Assembly (NCBI GenBank): GCA_934320895.1 | Contig: CAKRFY010000027.1 | Span: forward strand, 1-38,885 | Source: an uncultured Lachnospiraceae bacterium | GTDB taxonomy: Bacteria; Bacillota; Clostridia; Lachnospirales; Lachnospiraceae | Direction of reading: 5' to 3' | Length of the DNA stretch: 38,885 bases | Shown here: one piece after another, positions 21,893 through 29,360 of the stretch | How the letters are laid out: each line of letters starts with the position of its first letter | How positions within the stretch are numbered: the stretch's first letter is position 1 | Translations under genes and position numbers: made by a program | The notes under the pieces: generated by a model | Told to the model about the DNA's origin: nothing | Seen by the model: only the letters and a program-made list of their open reading frames with translations | The model's database searches: none

Positions 21893-22739
21893 TCCTATTA
21901 CATTGAAGATAAATGCAGATAAATATATTATGATGGCACTTGAAGAGGATATTACAAGTGAGGATATTTCGACAAATTCAGTTATGCCTGAGTATCAGAA
22001 AGGTGAAGTGCAGCTTATCTGTAAGCAGGATGGTATAATCGCAGGACTTGGCGTGTTTAAGAGAGTATTTGAACTTCTCGATGATACGGTAGAGTTTGAA
22101 ATGAATGTAAAAGATGGCGATGAGGTTAAAAAAGGACAGCTTATGGCTGTTGTTACAGGTGATATAAGAGCACTTCTTTCAGGAGAAAGAACAGCACTTA
22201 ACTATCTTCAGAGAATGAGCGGTATTGCTACATATACAAATAGTATAGTAAAACTTCTTGCAGGAAGTAAGACAACACTTCTTGATACAAGAAAGACAAC
22301 ACCAAATATGAGGTTATTTGAAAAGTACGCCGTAAAGGTTGGCGGTGCTACAAATCACAGATACAATCTTTCTGATGCTGTTATGCTAAAAGATAATCAT
22401 ATTGGTGCAGCAGGTGGAATCACAGAGGCAGTTAATAGAGCAAGAGCGTATGTATCATTTGTAAATAAGATTGAAGTTGAAGTTGAAAATGTTGACATGG
22501 CAAGAGAAGCTGCTGAGGCAGGAGCAGATATTATCATGCTTGACAATATGACACCTGAGCAGATGAAAGAGGCAATAAAAGTTATAGATGGAAGAGCACT
22601 TACAGAGTGTTCAGGAAATGTCACGAAGGAAAATATAAAGAATATAATAGATGTTGGAGTTGATTATGTATCAAGTGGAGCGCTTACACATTCAGCACCT
22701 ATCATGGACATTTCACTTAAAAATCTTCATGCGATATAA
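21885..22739 (+). CDS. nadC: Nicotinate-nucleotide pyrophosphorylase, carboxylating (NadC)
   Basis: NadC converts quinolinate and PRPP to nicotinate mononucleotide. The 284-residue protein has the normal length and motifs: EEDITSEDIS at the N-terminus, GERTALNYLQRMSGIATYT, LDTRKTTPNMR, and MLKDNHI in the barrel. AAAGGAG within nadB precedes the ATG. The 8-bp overlap with nadB shows a coupled pair. Confidence 0.96.
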   Translation: MNDPITLKINADKYIMMALEEDITSEDISTNSVMPEYQKGEVQLICKQDGIIAGLGVFKRVFELLDDTVEFEMNVKDGDEVKKGQLMAVVTGDIRALLSGERTALNYLQRMSGIATYTNSIVKLLAGSKTTLLDTRKTTPNMRLFEKYAVKVGGATNHRYNLSDAVMLKDNHIGAAGGITEAVNRARAYVSFVNKIEVEVENVDMAREAAEAGADIIMLDNMTPEQMKEAIKVIDGRALTECSGNVTKENIKNIIDVGVDYVSSGALTHSAPIMDISLKNLHAI

Positions 22740-23036
22740 AATAAATGATGAATGATAAAATTCAGATGCTTTGCATCTGCCACATTTTGTGCTTGATGAT
22801 TTTCGCGTTCACAAATTCGATGCAAGGAAACAAGCTATTTTGCTTGCGAATTTTTATCAAATAATTCAATTAAATATATGAAAAAAACAGGGCAGAATAA
22901 AAACTTCTGCCCTGTTATTATGAGGAAAGAAAATAAGTGATTGCGAAACTAATTATATGTTATTTGCACAATAAGCGCAGATTATGATAATTTCGCAAAT
23001 GACTATAAGGAATAAAAGGAAAAGAGGAGGAGAGCC
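22740..23036. other. Structured intergenic region after nadC
   Basis: No gene is seen. The region holds several hairpins: CAGATG...CATCTG near 22762, a CAAGC/GCTTG plus AATTCG/CGAATT stem near 22813-22855, and a terminator (22886-22916). An 8-bp inverted repeat, TTGCGAAA (22941-22948) with TTTCGCAA (22991-22998), precedes the surface-protein gene. Confidence 0.5.
22886..22920 (+). terminator. Terminator of nadBC
   Basis: A perfect 11-bp stem, AACAGGGCAGA (22886-22896) with TCTGCCCTGTT (22906-22916), and a short T-rich tail (ATTA). Confidence 0.75.
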
Positions 23037-23102
23037 ATGCGAAAAAATTTAAAAAGAATACTTACGACGGCATTAACGGCAGATATGATTACAGTAAAAT
23101 GA
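23037..23102 (+). pseudogene. Signal-peptide fragment out of frame with the BIG2-like gene
   Basis: A 21-codon frame starting behind a strong AGGAGGAG (23025-23032) encodes MRKNLKRILTTALTADMIT, the start of a typical signal peptide. It then stops at TGA 23100-23102. The stop overlaps the ATG of the next frame as ATGA. One additional A in the AAAA run at 23096-23099 would join the two frames as ...VKMKIVAA-DETD, a plausible cleavage site. It is therefore either a one-base deletion or a coupled or frameshifted arrangement. Confidence 0.6.
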
Positions 23103-23836
23103 AGATAGTGGCAGCAGATGAAACAGACACAATGTACATCGCGGACAAAATGCAGTATGGCGATATATTAGACCTTGGGACACAGGTGGAAACAAAACTA
23201 AGCAGTTCGCAGAATAATGTTGTAAATGTGCAGAAAAATATCGTGTCAGAAAATAAAGAAAAAACAGATATAGGCAGCAATGTTACAGAAGCAGAACAAA
23301 ATCGGGGTATAGCGAATGATGTGGCTGAAAATCACAAAATAACATACATATCATCGGACATAGCTGTAGCAGGTGTATCACAAAATGGAACCGTATATGC
23401 AAACGGAGCAGGAAAAGCAACGATAACAGCCACGGCAAACGGAGTAAGTGCAGCATTTGAAGTAAATGTAGCAAAACTTGAAGTATCGCCGTCAGCCGGA
23501 ATAAGAGTGGGAGCAGGCGAAAAAGTAACATTAAAAGCAAAACTAAAAAACGGTTTAGTTGCAGAGACAGATAAAATAAAATGGAGTGCAGATGACACCT
23601 CAAAAGTTAAGATAACCACATTATCAGATGGAAGTGCAGTAGTAAAAACGAACAAGAAAGGTGAAGTGACAGTAACAGCTTCATATGGAGAATACAGTAC
23701 AAAAACGGTACTTCATATCAGGAGAGTACCATCAAAGATAACACCTGAAGTAATAGCAGTTCTGTATAATATAGTAGCATTATTTTTGGTGTATATCAGA
23801 GTTCCTCACAAACTTATCAGTGCAAAAAAGCACTAA
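23099..23836 (+). CDS. Surface protein with BIG2-like (bacterial Ig-like) domains
   Basis: The 245-residue frame begins MKIVAADETD. Residues about 75-125 (ITYISSDIAVAGVSQNGTVYANGAGKATITATANG) form one BIG2-type repeat; residues about 125-210 form a second Ig-like unit with VSPSAGIRVGAGEKVTLKAK. A hydrophobic stretch follows near the end (VIAVLYNIVALFLVYIRV, about 218-235). These features suit an exported cell-surface protein, but the signal peptide is in another frame just upstream. It may be a non-functional or decaying gene. Convergent with xylulokinase across a 197-bp palindrome. Confidence 0.7.
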   Translation: MKIVAADETDTMYIADKMQYGDILDLGTQVETKLSSSQNNVVNVQKNIVSENKEKTDIGSNVTEAEQNRGIANDVAENHKITYISSDIAVAGVSQNGTVYANGAGKATITATANGVSAAFEVNVAKLEVSPSAGIRVGAGEKVTLKAKLKNGLVAETDKIKWSADDTSKVKITTLSDGSAVVKTNKKGEVTVTASYGEYSTKTVLHIRRVPSKITPEVIAVLYNIVALFLVYIRVPHKLISAKKH

Positions 23837-23863
23837 ATAAAATTGTAAATTACTTCATAACCA

Positions 23864-24060
23864 GCAAGGAGGGGGGATGCGATTTTCAGCGAATGGCGTT
23901 TGAAAAGCGTCAGTACTTAATGAGCGTATTTTGCTCATTTATGTACTGCTACGCTTTTCTCCGAGCGAGAGTCGGTCTACACTCCGTTTCGGTCGGTGCA
24001 TACAGACATCCACCGGATGTCTTGCACCATGAGTCGGAAATCGCATCCCCCCCTCCTTGC
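23864..24060. repeat. 197-bp imperfect palindromic element
   Basis: The ends are inverted copies: GCAAGGAGGGGGGATGCGA at the left and its complement (with seven instead of six C) ending at 24060. Inside are a long hairpin around 23904-23957 (AAAAGCGTCAGTAC with its near-complement GTACTGCTACGCTTTT) and a second hairpin AGACATCC/GGATGTCT (24003-24022). It may act as a bidirectional terminator between the BIG2-like and xylulokinase genes, or be a MITE-like element. No target-site duplication is seen. Confidence 0.75.
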
Positions 24061-24075
24061 GTCAGGGATTCAATC

Positions 24076-25605
24076 CTACAGCTTCGCAATCTCCTTATAC
24101 TGCTCCTTAAGGCATCCATAAAGATTCTTATAAATCTCATGGAATTTATCATACTTAGCCTTGTTCTCAAGATTTGTCTTGCACTCCTTAGCAGGATCTT
24201 TATGTATCATCTTACGGCATGCACTCTCAACACTGTCATAGATGCCTGCGCCGACACCAGCAAGAATAGCAACACCAAGAGCAGGACCCTCTGTAGCAGT
24301 AACGGTATTAACATCACATCCGAACATATCAGCCATCATCTGACGCTGAACACTGTTCTTAGCACCGCCGCCGCAAGCCATCATATCATTAACTTCGACA
24401 CCCATCTCAGAAAGAATATCCTTACAATCAGTAAGAGAGTAACTTATTCCCTCCATTACGGCACGCACGATATCTGCCTTTGTGTGCATACTTGAAAGTC
24501 CAAAAAGAACTCCACGGCAGTCAGGATCAAGATGAGGTGTACGCTCACCATTTAAGTAAGGGAGATAGATAAGGCGGTTTGCACCGATAGGTGTTTTTTC
24601 GACATCAGCATTTATAAGATCATAGACACTGCAGCCCTTTTCTTTAGCTTCGTCTTTATATCCGACACCCATGTTATCAAGATACCATGCAAGTGAATAT
24701 CCGGCAGCCTGTGTAACACCCATGACATGCCATGCACCGGGAACAGCACAGCAGAATGTGTGAACCCTGCCCTTAGGATCGATTGAAATTTTGCTGCTAT
24801 GAGCAAAAACAACACCACTTGTGCCGATAGTAGTAAATGCTTTACCATCTTCAACAACACCTGTACCAACTGCTGCCGCAGCGTTATCTCCGGCACCACC
24901 AACTACAACTGTTGAAGTAGAAAGACCTGTCTTTTCGGCAATCTCAGGTAAAATAGTACCTGTAACTTCTGGTGACTCATAAACCTTTGCAAGAAGGCTC
25001 TTGTCAATATCAAGTTTTTCAAGGACTTCATCAGACCACTGTCTCTTTGGAACATCGAGAAGCTGCATACCTGAAGCATCAGATACCTCAGTAGCAAATT
25101 CACCTGTAAGTATATATCTTACATAATCCTTCGGAAGCAAGATGTGCTTACATTTTGCGTAATTTTCAGGCTCATTATTTCTTACCCAGAGGATTTTTGA
25201 TGCTGTAAAGCCTGTAAGTGCAGGATTTGCAGTAATCTCGATAAGTCTCTTAGCACCGACTTTTTCAGTGATCTCCCCACACTCTTTTTCAGTACGCTGG
25301 TCACACCAGATGATAGAAGGGCGAATGACCTCTCCGTTTTCATCAAGCATTACAAGACCATGCATCTGACCTGAGATACCAAGTCCTTTTATATCGTCAG
25401 CATTTACGCCCGAATCTTTAACTACCTTTGCGATAGTTTCAAGTGCGGCATCACGCCAATCCTCGGGCTTTTGTTCTGCCCATCCATTGTTAGGAGTGTA
25501 AAGTGGATAATCTTTTCCGGCAGAAGCGATAACATTTCCCTCTTCATCAAAGAGAACAGTTTTAGTTGATGAAGTTCCTAAATCAATACCAATTAAATAA
25601 TTCAT
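24076..25605 (-). CDS. xylB: Xylulokinase (FGGY family)
   Basis: It phosphorylates D-xylulose to xylulose-5-phosphate. The 509-residue protein has the FGGY actin-like fold with the N-terminal ATP motif GIDLGTSSTK, GISGQMHGLV (residues 77-86, typical of xylulokinase), the catalytic Asp240 in GGAGDNAAAAVG, and GGGAKN in the C-terminal domain. GAGGT precedes the ATG on the minus strand. It is the second gene after an isomerase-like gene, with a terminator hairpin between them. Other FGGY substrates such as ribulose are less likely from the GQMHG and IWCDQRT blocks. Confidence 0.93.
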   Translation of the reverse strand: MNYLIGIDLGTSSTKTVLFDEEGNVIASAGKDYPLYTPNNGWAEQKPEDWRDAALETIAKVVKDSGVNADDIKGLGISGQMHGLVMLDENGEVIRPSIIWCDQRTEKECGEITEKVGAKRLIEITANPALTGFTASKILWVRNNEPENYAKCKHILLPKDYVRYILTGEFATEVSDASGMQLLDVPKRQWSDEVLEKLDIDKSLLAKVYESPEVTGTILPEIAEKTGLSTSTVVVGGAGDNAAAAVGTGVVEDGKAFTTIGTSGVVFAHSSKISIDPKGRVHTFCCAVPGAWHVMGVTQAAGYSLAWYLDNMGVGYKDEAKEKGCSVYDLINADVEKTPIGANRLIYLPYLNGERTPHLDPDCRGVLFGLSSMHTKADIVRAVMEGISYSLTDCKDILSEMGVEVNDMMACGGGAKNSVQRQMMADMFGCDVNTVTATEGPALGVAILAGVGAGIYDSVESACRKMIHKDPAKECKTNLENKAKYDKFHEIYKNLYGCLKEQYKEIAKL

Positions 25606-25696
25606 TATAAACCTCTTTCATAATATAAATTCAAATTAATAGTAACATGCAGAAAATCAACATAAATATTTAAATATCAGTTGGTACACTTTTAAA

Positions 25697-25720
25697 AGGC
25701 GATGGCAATATGCCATCGCC
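25697..25720 (-). terminator. Hairpin between isomerase-like gene and xylB
   Basis: On the minus strand GGCGATGGCA and TGCCATCGCC form a perfect 10-bp stem with a 3-nt loop, followed by TTTTAAA. It would reduce read-through from the isomerase-like gene into xylB. Confidence 0.75.
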
Positions 25721-25765
25721 TCCAATCAAATAAGTCAATTGACTGCAATTTTAGTATTCAAAAGA

Positions 25766-27256
25766 TTAAGCGAATGGATTCTCTGTCTTGTAGAGCATTC
25801 CCTTTGGCTGATTGAAGCCGATTTCTTCAACATCAACACCAACATACTTGAATACTTCGTATAAAGTCTTTCCGAAATGGCCGAAAGCAACAGCTCCGTG
25901 ATGAGGATAGTTGCCTTCAATAAGTACATGACGATAGAAACGTCCCATCTCAGGAATAGCGAAGATGCCGATTGCACCAAATGAACGAGTTGCAACAGGG
26001 AGAACTTCACCCTGAGCGATGTATCCGCGAAGTTTTGCATCTGATGTACTCTGAAGACGGAAGAATGTGATATCTCCAGGAATGATATCTCCTTCAAGAG
26101 TTCCGTTTGTAACCTCGATAGGAAGTGAACGAGCCATGATCTTCTGATACTTCATCTCACAGAATGAAAGCTTGTTTGAAGCTGTATTTCCACAATGGAA
26201 TCCCATAAATGTGTCTTTCTGTGTGTAATCAAATTTACCTTTGATATCAGCGTCATAGATATCAGCAGGTACAGTATTGTTGATATCAAGAAGAGTAACA
26301 GCATCCTCACTTACAACAGTACCGATAAATTCACTGAGTGCTCCGTAGATATCAACCTCACATGAAACAGGAATACCTCTTTTTGTAAGACGGCTGTTTA
26401 CATAGCAAGGAACGAAACCAAACTGTGTCTGGAATGCAGGCCAGCATTTACCAGCTATAGCAACATATTTTCTGTATCCCTTATGAGCATCGATCCAGTC
26501 AAGGAGAGTAAGTTCATACTGAGCAAGTTTTTCAAGAATTTCAGGTTTCTTGTTTCCGCTGCCAAGTTCAGTCTCCATATCTTTAACAACTTCAGGAATA
26601 CGCTCGTCTCCTGCATGGTTGTTGAATGATTCAAAAAGATCGAGCTCTGAATTTTCTTCGATTTCAACACCAAGGTTGTAAAGCTGTTTGATAGGAGCGT
26701 TACAAGCAAGGAAATTCTGTGGACGAGGTCCGAAGCTTATGATCTTTAAGTTGTTCAATGCATATACTGCACGTGCAATAGGAACAAATTCGTGGATCAT
26801 ATCAGCACATTCCTCAGCTGTTCCAACAGGATACTCTGGAATATAAGCTTTAACATTGCGAAGTTTAAGGTTGTAGCTTGCATTGAGCATACCACAGTAA
26901 GCGTCACCACGGTTGTCAGTAAGACCACCATTAAGTCCGTCTTCTTCAGAAGCAGCAACGAACATCTTAGGTCCGTCAAAATGCTTTGCAAGAAGTGTCT
27001 CAGAAATTTCAGGACCGAAGTTTCCAAGATAAACAACGAGTGCATTACATCCTGCTTTTTTAATATCCTCAAGAGCTTGTACCATATGTATTTCGCTTTC
27101 AACGATACATACAGGACATTCATAAATATCCTCAGCACCATATTTGTCAGTGTAAGCCTTTACAAGATTCTGTCTTCTTGTTACTGAGAGTGACTCTGGG
27201 AAACAGTCTCTGCTGACAGCAACAATACCTATTTTCATTTTTGGTGAATTAGTCAT
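25766..27256 (-). CDS. L-fucose/L-arabinose isomerase family protein
   Basis: This 496-residue sugar isomerase has the FucI/AraA fold. The N-terminal and central Rossmann-like domains carry MKIGIVAVSRDCFP and VVYLGNFGPE. Likely metal ligands are Glu300 (CEVDIYGALSE) and Asp324 (TLLDINN), with a C-terminal HHGAVAFG block. It is clearly not XylA. Its pairing with xylulokinase suggests a pentose or pentulose pathway, so the substrate could be D-xylose, L-arabinose or D-arabinose; the sequence alone does not decide. I chose the ATG at 27256, which has AAAGGA at 27275-27270 with suitable spacing; the ATG at 27268 is too close to it. Confidence 0.85.
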   Translation of the reverse strand: MTNSPKMKIGIVAVSRDCFPESLSVTRRQNLVKAYTDKYGAEDIYECPVCIVESEIHMVQALEDIKKAGCNALVVYLGNFGPEISETLLAKHFDGPKMFVAASEEDGLNGGLTDNRGDAYCGMLNASYNLKLRNVKAYIPEYPVGTAEECADMIHEFVPIARAVYALNNLKIISFGPRPQNFLACNAPIKQLYNLGVEIEENSELDLFESFNNHAGDERIPEVVKDMETELGSGNKKPEILEKLAQYELTLLDWIDAHKGYRKYVAIAGKCWPAFQTQFGFVPCYVNSRLTKRGIPVSCEVDIYGALSEFIGTVVSEDAVTLLDINNTVPADIYDADIKGKFDYTQKDTFMGFHCGNTASNKLSFCEMKYQKIMARSLPIEVTNGTLEGDIIPGDITFFRLQSTSDAKLRGYIAQGEVLPVATRSFGAIGIFAIPEMGRFYRHVLIEGNYPHHGAVAFGHFGKTLYEVFKYVGVDVEEIGFNQPKGMLYKTENPFA

Positions 27257-27332
27257 TTTAATATACATCCTTTCTTATATAAAAATTTACAGTAAAATTG
27301 ACGCGCATTTTGCTGCATTTGTTTTCGGATAT

Positions 27333-27361
27333 ATTTTATTACATTTTAGGAAGTTTTGCAA
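27333..27361 (-). promoter_or_regulatory. Promoter of the isomerase-like gene
   Basis: On the minus strand TTGCAA (27361-27356), a 17-bp spacer and TAAAAT (27338-27333), about 75 bp before the start codon. Confidence 0.65.
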
Positions 27362-27498
27362 TGAAAAAGCACATTAAAATATCAATAAATTGTATAAAGT
27401 GACAACAAAATTATGCTAACCTAGAAAAGTTATTGTGATAATTACCATAAAAATCAGAGAAAGAATACATTGAATATTAGAGTTTATACCAAAATAGC

Positions 27499-27527
27499 TT
27501 GAAATATATGAAAAAATCAGTTATAAC
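27499..27527 (+). promoter_or_regulatory. Promoter of cheD
   Basis: TTGAAA (27499-27504), 17 bp and TATAAC (27522-27527), about 55 bp before cheD. Confidence 0.6.
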
Positions 27528-27583
27528 AAATACAAGTATGGATATTCAGAGAACAGCAGAAAATGTTTTATGAAAGGATAAAT

Positions 27584-28072
27584 ATGTCTCAGATAGTAGT
27601 TGGAATTGCGGAAATGAAAATGGGCACGAAAAAAGATGAACTTATAACCTATGCGCTTGGTTCATGTGTTGGCATCTGTATGTATGATGATAAATTAAAG
27701 ATAGGAGGACTTCTGCATGCAATGCTCCCTGATGCTTTCGAAAATGAGGGATATGCTGATATAACTCTGGAAAGATATGTAAATACAGGTATTCAAAATC
27801 TTTTCAGAATGGTATGTGTACATGGAGCGGGTGTAAATAATCTTAAAGTTAAACTTATAGGTGGTGCAAATATGTTCGGCTTTGATTTTACAAATAAAGA
27901 TATGGACATAGGCACACAGAATGTTATACAATCAAAGAGGATTCTTGCAGATATGGGCATACCTGTTGTAGCTCAGATGACAGGAGGAACAGTCGGCAGG
28001 ACTATAAGATTGGAAATTGAAAGTGCGAAAGTATATGTCAGTGCGACTGATGGCAGCAGATATGTTATTTAG
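27584..28072 (+). CDS. cheD: Chemoreceptor glutamine deamidase CheD
   Basis: CheD deamidates glutamines in chemoreceptors and interacts with CheC. The 162-residue protein shows the catalytic Cys in ALGSCVGICMYD and the His in GLLHAMLP, plus IGGANMF. ATG 27584 has AAAGGA upstream (27573-27578). No other chemotaxis gene lies next to it, so the copy is detached from any che operon, though a soluble chemoreceptor-like gene lies 7 kb away. Confidence 0.93.
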   Translation: MSQIVVGIAEMKMGTKKDELITYALGSCVGICMYDDKLKIGGLLHAMLPDAFENEGYADITLERYVNTGIQNLFRMVCVHGAGVNNLKVKLIGGANMFGFDFTNKDMDIGTQNVIQSKRILADMGIPVVAQMTGGTVGRTIRLEIESAKVYVSATDGSRYVI

Positions 28073-28158
28073 AATTAAGATTTGTATTGCATATCTATAT
28101 CTTTTAATTAAGAACAATTTGTCATACATTATACTAAGGATAGGAAAGGAAGATGGTT

Positions 28159-28455
28159 ATGGTAAAACACATTATTTTATGGCAGTTAAAGGAAGATATT
28201 AAAGACAAGGAAAGTGTTAAAAAAGGTATAAAGGAAAATCTTGAGGCTCTTGCAGGACAAGTTCCTGGACTTTTAAAAGTGAATGTTGTTACTAACGGAC
28301 TTGAATCGTCAAATGCAGATGTTATGCTTGATTGTGAACTTGACAGTGAGGAATCGCTTAAAGGTTATCAGAAACATCCGGCTCATGTTGCGGTAGCAGA
28401 TACATATGTAAGACCATATACGGCGGTCAGAGTATGTATGGATTATAATATTTAA
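28159..28455 (+). CDS. Dabb (stress-responsive A/B barrel) domain protein
   Basis: This 98-residue dimeric alpha+beta barrel protein begins MVKHIILWQLKED, typical of Dabb proteins. The central VPGLLKVNVVTNGLESSNADVMLDCEL and the C-terminal YQKHPAHVAVADTYVRP blocks are also typical. The cellular role is unknown for most members. ATG 28159 has AAAGGA eight bases upstream; the in-frame ATG at 28153 is too close to that site. A terminator follows. Confidence 0.88.
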   Translation: MVKHIILWQLKEDIKDKESVKKGIKENLEALAGQVPGLLKVNVVTNGLESSNADVMLDCELDSEESLKGYQKHPAHVAVADTYVRPYTAVRVCMDYNI

Positions 28456-28467
28456 AGTTAGAGTTTG

Positions 28468-28495
28468 GGCAGTCTATTTAAAGACTGCCTTTTTT
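28468..28495 (+). terminator. Terminator of the Dabb gene
   Basis: GGCAGTCT (28468-28475) pairs with AGACTGCC (28482-28489), followed by six T. Confidence 0.9.
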
Positions 28496-28565
28496 GAAAC
28501 TTACTGATACCAAGGGGTGCGACCGGCAACTTTTGTTATTTAGAAATGGAGGTTCGAAAAGATAT

Positions 28566-29177
28566 ATGGGTAATATAAATGACAGTGTATATGACAGTAT
28601 ATATAAAAGAAGAAGTATAAGAAAATATAAATGTGATATGTTGGAAAAGGAGAAGATTGAAAAAATTATTGATGCGGCAAGAGTTGCACCGTCAGGCAAA
28701 AACAGGCAGCCGTGGAAATTTATTGTCTATGGCGGCGAGGAAAAGAAAAATATACTCAGTGAAATGAGAAAAGGAATAAAGAGGGAATTAAAAGAGCCGT
28801 TATTTAAGGACTCTAAAAAGTTGCTGCCCGATGCAGACAATACACTTCGCATAATGATGAATGCACCGGTTGTAGTATTTGTAATAAATACAAATGGAAA
28901 AAGTCCTATGGAAAGTATAGATATGGATGACAGATTTTCAGAAATCTGTGATACACTGTCAATTGGTGCGGCTATAGAAAATATGCTTCTTATGGCGCAG
29001 GAATTGGGTGTCGGTTCATTGTGGATAGGAAATACATGTTTTGCATACAGGGAACTTGTAGAATATATAGGCGAAGAAGGGCAGCTTATTGGAGCAGTTG
29101 CATTTGGAATTGCCGATGAAGAGCCGGAAGCAAGACCGAGAAAGAAACTGGAGGATATTGTAGAATATCATTTTTAA
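28566..29177 (+). CDS. Nitroreductase-family FMN protein
   Basis: This 203-residue flavoprotein has SIYKRRSIRKYK near the start (FMN-phosphate binding), RVAPSGKNRQPWKFIV, and a C-terminal LGVGSLWIGNT plus AFGIADEEPEARPRKKLEDIV. The physiological substrate is unknown. I chose ATG 28566, which restores the family start. GGAGG lies at 28548-28552, somewhat far (13 bp). The upstream in-frame TTG at 28494 is inside the preceding terminator and can be dismissed. Confidence 0.87.
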   Translation: MGNINDSVYDSIYKRRSIRKYKCDMLEKEKIEKIIDAARVAPSGKNRQPWKFIVYGGEEKKNILSEMRKGIKRELKEPLFKDSKKLLPDADNTLRIMMNAPVVVFVINTNGKSPMESIDMDDRFSEICDTLSIGAAIENMLLMAQELGVGSLWIGNTCFAYRELVEYIGEEGQLIGAVAFGIADEEPEARPRKKLEDIVEYHF

Positions 29178-29204
29178 AAGTTGAAACAGTACTGGACATA
29201 TATT

Positions 29205-29216
29205 TGTGAACAGTAA
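29205..29216 (+). repeat. TGTGAACAGTAA motif, copy 3
   Basis: The same 12-mer as in the preQ1 leader and the queD-queE gap, here after the nitroreductase gene. An upstream ACTGGACATA offers only partial pairing. Confidence 0.4.
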
Positions 29217-29257
29217 ATCAAGGTCGATATAAATCCATTCAAGGGAAGTCTTGTTTC

Positions 29258-29286
29258 TTGTGCCGAAAAAAATAAAGTGGTATTAT
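29258..29286 (+). promoter_or_regulatory. Probable promoter of glgP
   Basis: TTGTGC (29258-29263), 17 bp and TATTAT (29281-29286), about 75 bp before glgP. Confidence 0.5.
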
Positions 29287-29360
29287 ATTCTTATAGTCGT
29301 ATTAAAAGATTATAAATGAGAAGCAAAATGACAGAGTGTTAAGAAGAAAGGTAGGAGAGT

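Noticed and set aside
23893..24495. Plus-strand frame of 200 codons across the palindrome and xylB
   Set aside because: It is the complement of xylulokinase plus the palindromic element, with no ribosome site or recognisable domain.
28494..28565. Longer N-terminus of the nitroreductase from TTG 28494
   Set aside because: That start is inside the T-run of the preceding terminator, and the extra residues are not typical of the family.
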